Part shown: piece by piece, positions 62,461 to 64,000 of the stretch
Numbering within the stretch: position 1 is the stretch's first letter
Layout: every line of letters starts with the position of its first letter
Assembly: GCF_001428895.1 (NCBI RefSeq)
Contig: NZ_LMJA01000009.1
Location: 106,516-170,515 of the forward strand
DNA length: 64,000 nucleotides
Direction: 5' to 3'
From: Mycobacterium sp. Root265
Lineage (GTDB): Bacteria > Actinomycetota > Actinomycetes > Mycobacteriales > Mycobacteriaceae
The notes under the pieces: model-generated
What the model saw: the letters and a program-made list of their open reading frames with translations, nothing else
The model's database searches: none
Told to the model about the DNA's origin: nothing
Position numbers and translations under genes: made by a program

Positions 62461-63381
62461 ATGGATATCGACCGCTATGCCGCGTTCCTGCCCGCCGACC
62501 GTCGCGGCCCGATCGCCGCGCCACGGCAGACCTGGATGGACTGGCGCGGACGCCGCATCCACATCGCGCGCGGCGGAAACACCGACGGGCCTGTGCGCGG
62601 AATTCTGGTGCACGGCGGCGGCGGATACTCCGGCGCCCTGTGGCCATTGGCCGGGCTGGTCGCCGGCAACCGGGACGGAATCGGCGTGGAGATCGTGGCA
62701 CCGGATATGCCGCTGTACGGCTACACCGAGGAACCCGCGCCGGGCCAGGTGCGCTACCCCGACTGGGTCGACCTGCTGTGCGACATCATCACCGCCGAAC
62801 GTGCCCGCGACGACCGGCCGATCATCCTGTTCGGCGCGAGCATGGGCGGGATGCTGGCCTACGAGGCGGCGCATCGCACCGGCGCCGTCGATGCGGTGCT
62901 GGCGACCTGCCTGCTGGACCTGTCCGATCCGGCCGCGCTGGCGGCGGCCTCCCGAATCAAGGTCGGAGGCGGGCTCACGGGGCCGATACTGCGGGCGGCC
63001 GGCGCGGCACTGGGATCGGTCCGCGTACCCATACGGTGGATGGCCGACATGTCGGCGATGAGCAGCAATCCGGGCCTGTCGACACTGTGCGCCACCGACC
63101 CGCGTGGCGGCGGCGTCCGGGTGCCGATCGGCTTCCTGTCGAGCTGGCTGAACTACGAACACACCCCACCGGAGCGCTACCGCGGCGCCCCGGTCACCCT
63201 CGTCGCTCCGGCGGCCGACACCTGGACGCCCCCGGAACTGAGCGTGAAATTCCTGCAGCGGATCGCCGGCCCGACGCGCGTGGAGCTCCTGGAGAACTGC
63301 GGGCACTATCCGATCGAGGAACCGGGCCTGAGCCGGCTGGAGGCCGTCGGCCGAGAGGTGCTCGAGGCCGTCGTCGCGTAG
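62461..63381 (+). CDS. alpha/beta hydrolase
   Basis: The product is 306 residues from the ATG at 62461; a GTG at 62440 would add seven. The oxyanion loop is ILVHGGGGYSGALWP, the nucleophile elbow is ILFGASMGGMLAYEAA and the catalytic His is in ENCGHYPIEEPG. The fold resembles esterases, epoxide hydrolases and haloperoxidases; none can be chosen from sequence. It lies between the GAF regulator and the aldehyde dehydrogenase, all on the plus strand, probably one metabolic unit. Confidence 0.8.
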   Translation: MDIDRYAAFLPADRRGPIAAPRQTWMDWRGRRIHIARGGNTDGPVRGILVHGGGGYSGALWPLAGLVAGNRDGIGVEIVAPDMPLYGYTEEPAPGQVRYPDWVDLLCDIITAERARDDRPIILFGASMGGMLAYEAAHRTGAVDAVLATCLLDLSDPAALAAASRIKVGGGLTGPILRAAGAALGSVRVPIRWMADMSAMSSNPGLSTLCATDPRGGGVRVPIGFLSSWLNYEHTPPERYRGAPVTLVAPAADTWTPPELSVKFLQRIAGPTRVELLENCGHYPIEEPGLSRLEAVGREVLEAVVA

Positions 63382-63478
63382 GTCATCCGCATTGTCGCGT
63401 TGCAACCGTGATGCAACCTCTGCGCGCCTAAGTTGAGTGACGACCGACACACCTCGGTGTCACAACGCAGGAGAAGCC

Positions 63479-64000
63479 ATGACTGTTTATGCACGTCCGG
63501 GCGCAGACGGCGCCCTGATGTCGTTCGACGCGCGATATGACAATTTCATCGGCGGCCAGTGGGTCGCACCGACCGCCGGCCGCTACTTCGAGAACCCCAC
63601 CCCGATCACCGGCCAGGTGTTCTGTGAGATCGCCCGGTCCGACGAGTCCGATATCGACAAGGCTCTGGACGCCGCGCACGCCGCCGCTCCGGCCTGGGGC
63701 AAGACCTCGGCCGCCGAGCGCGCGCTGATCCTCAACAAGATCGCCGACCGTATCGAGGAGAACCTCGAATCCATCGCGCTCGCCGAGTCCTGGGACAACG
63801 GCAAGCCGATCCGCGAGACGCTGAACGCCGACATCCCGCTGGCCGTCGATCACTTCCGGTACTTCGCCGGATGCATTCGCGCGCAGGAGGGTTCGCTCTC
63901 GGAGGTCGATGAGGACACCGTCGCCTACCACTTCCACGAGCCGCTCGGCGTCGTCGGCCAGATCATTCCGTGGAACTTCCCGATCCTGATGGCCGTGTGG
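63479..64000 (+). CDS. NAD-dependent aldehyde dehydrogenase (partial, runs off window)
   Basis: The first 174 residues are present. The ATG at 63479 follows AGGAG at ideal spacing. ALDH features seen so far are [45 protein letters not shown] and the NAD-binding start [11 protein letters not shown]. The catalytic Cys and Glu lie beyond the window. It resembles the acetaldehyde/ExaC-type dehydrogenases that mycobacteria place near GAF regulators. The upstream regulator and hydrolase suggest an alcohol or aldehyde catabolic unit. Confidence 0.9.
   Translation, partial: MTVYARPGADGALMSFDARYDNFIGGQWVAPTAGRYFENPTPITGQVFCEIARSDESDIDKALDAAHAAAPAWGKTSAAERALILNKIADRIEENLESIALAESWDNGKPIRETLNADIPLAVDHFRYFAGCIRAQEGSLSEVDEDTVAYHFHEPLGVVGQIIPWNFPILMAVW

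Overview
This is high-GC (about 65-68%) DNA from a mycobacterium, most likely a rapidly growing Mycolicibacterium-type species. The evidence is two MspA-family porins, a SigL/RslA pair, a complete ESX-4 locus, mmsA-fadE-mmsB, and clustered cutinases next to truA. Gene order follows that of Mycobacterium tuberculosis in blocks, but large segments with no counterpart there are inserted between them.

Layout. 1-4849: cell-envelope genes (a repeat-containing secreted protein, a Pro-rich secreted protein, two tandem MspA-type porins, an exported protein and a PknH-sensor-type lipoprotein). 5067-7777: secY-adk-map. 7788-10901: an inserted GntR/GMC oxidoreductase/lipoprotein hydrolase unit. 11065-16787: sigL-rslA, followed by a four-gene biosynthetic operon (ThDP enzyme, SRPBCC protein, KASIII-like enzyme, HisC-like aminotransferase). 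Both sigL and this operon are preceded by the same TGAAC(C/T)-N16-CGTGTC signal, which matches the published SigL promoter consensus. 16821-20112: MarR regulator, NarL-type two-component pair and HAD phosphatase-like gene. 20109-23684: valine catabolism (mmsB, fadE9-like, mmsA). 24086-29177: two F420-type luciferase-like oxidoreductases, then a cNMP-sensor histidine kinase with a receiver/thioredoxin-reductase-like fusion. 30002-34691: infA-rpmJ-rpsM-rpsK-rpsD-rpoA-rplQ-truA. 34715-37567: four tandem cutinases. 37571-39212: a divergent EamA transporter and CGNR regulator.

39179-50817 holds what I consider the most interesting system: eight tightly overlapping minus-strand genes, preceded by a 1438-residue AAA/GAF/cyclase-type regulator. 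The first gene of the eight encodes a 278-residue protein whose layout resembles an HK97-fold/encapsulin shell. The rest encode a polyprenyl diphosphate synthase, two small helical unknowns, a CrtC/AttH-type hydratase-like protein, an SCP2-like lipid-binding protein, a 741-residue desaturase-type FAD enzyme and a Pro-rich protein carrying two LQAWRQ(Y/F)LEQ motifs. I infer an encapsulin-like compartment linked to isoprenoid chemistry. The shell assignment rests on pattern recognition only.

51356-60897: the ESX-4 type VII secretion locus (eccB, mycP, eccD, eccC, an Rv3446c-like gene and two WXG100 genes), ending in a strong hairpin. 61078-64000: a GAF-domain regulator, an alpha/beta hydrolase and the start of an aldehyde dehydrogenase. 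I saw no tRNA or rRNA genes, insertion sequences or CRISPR arrays.
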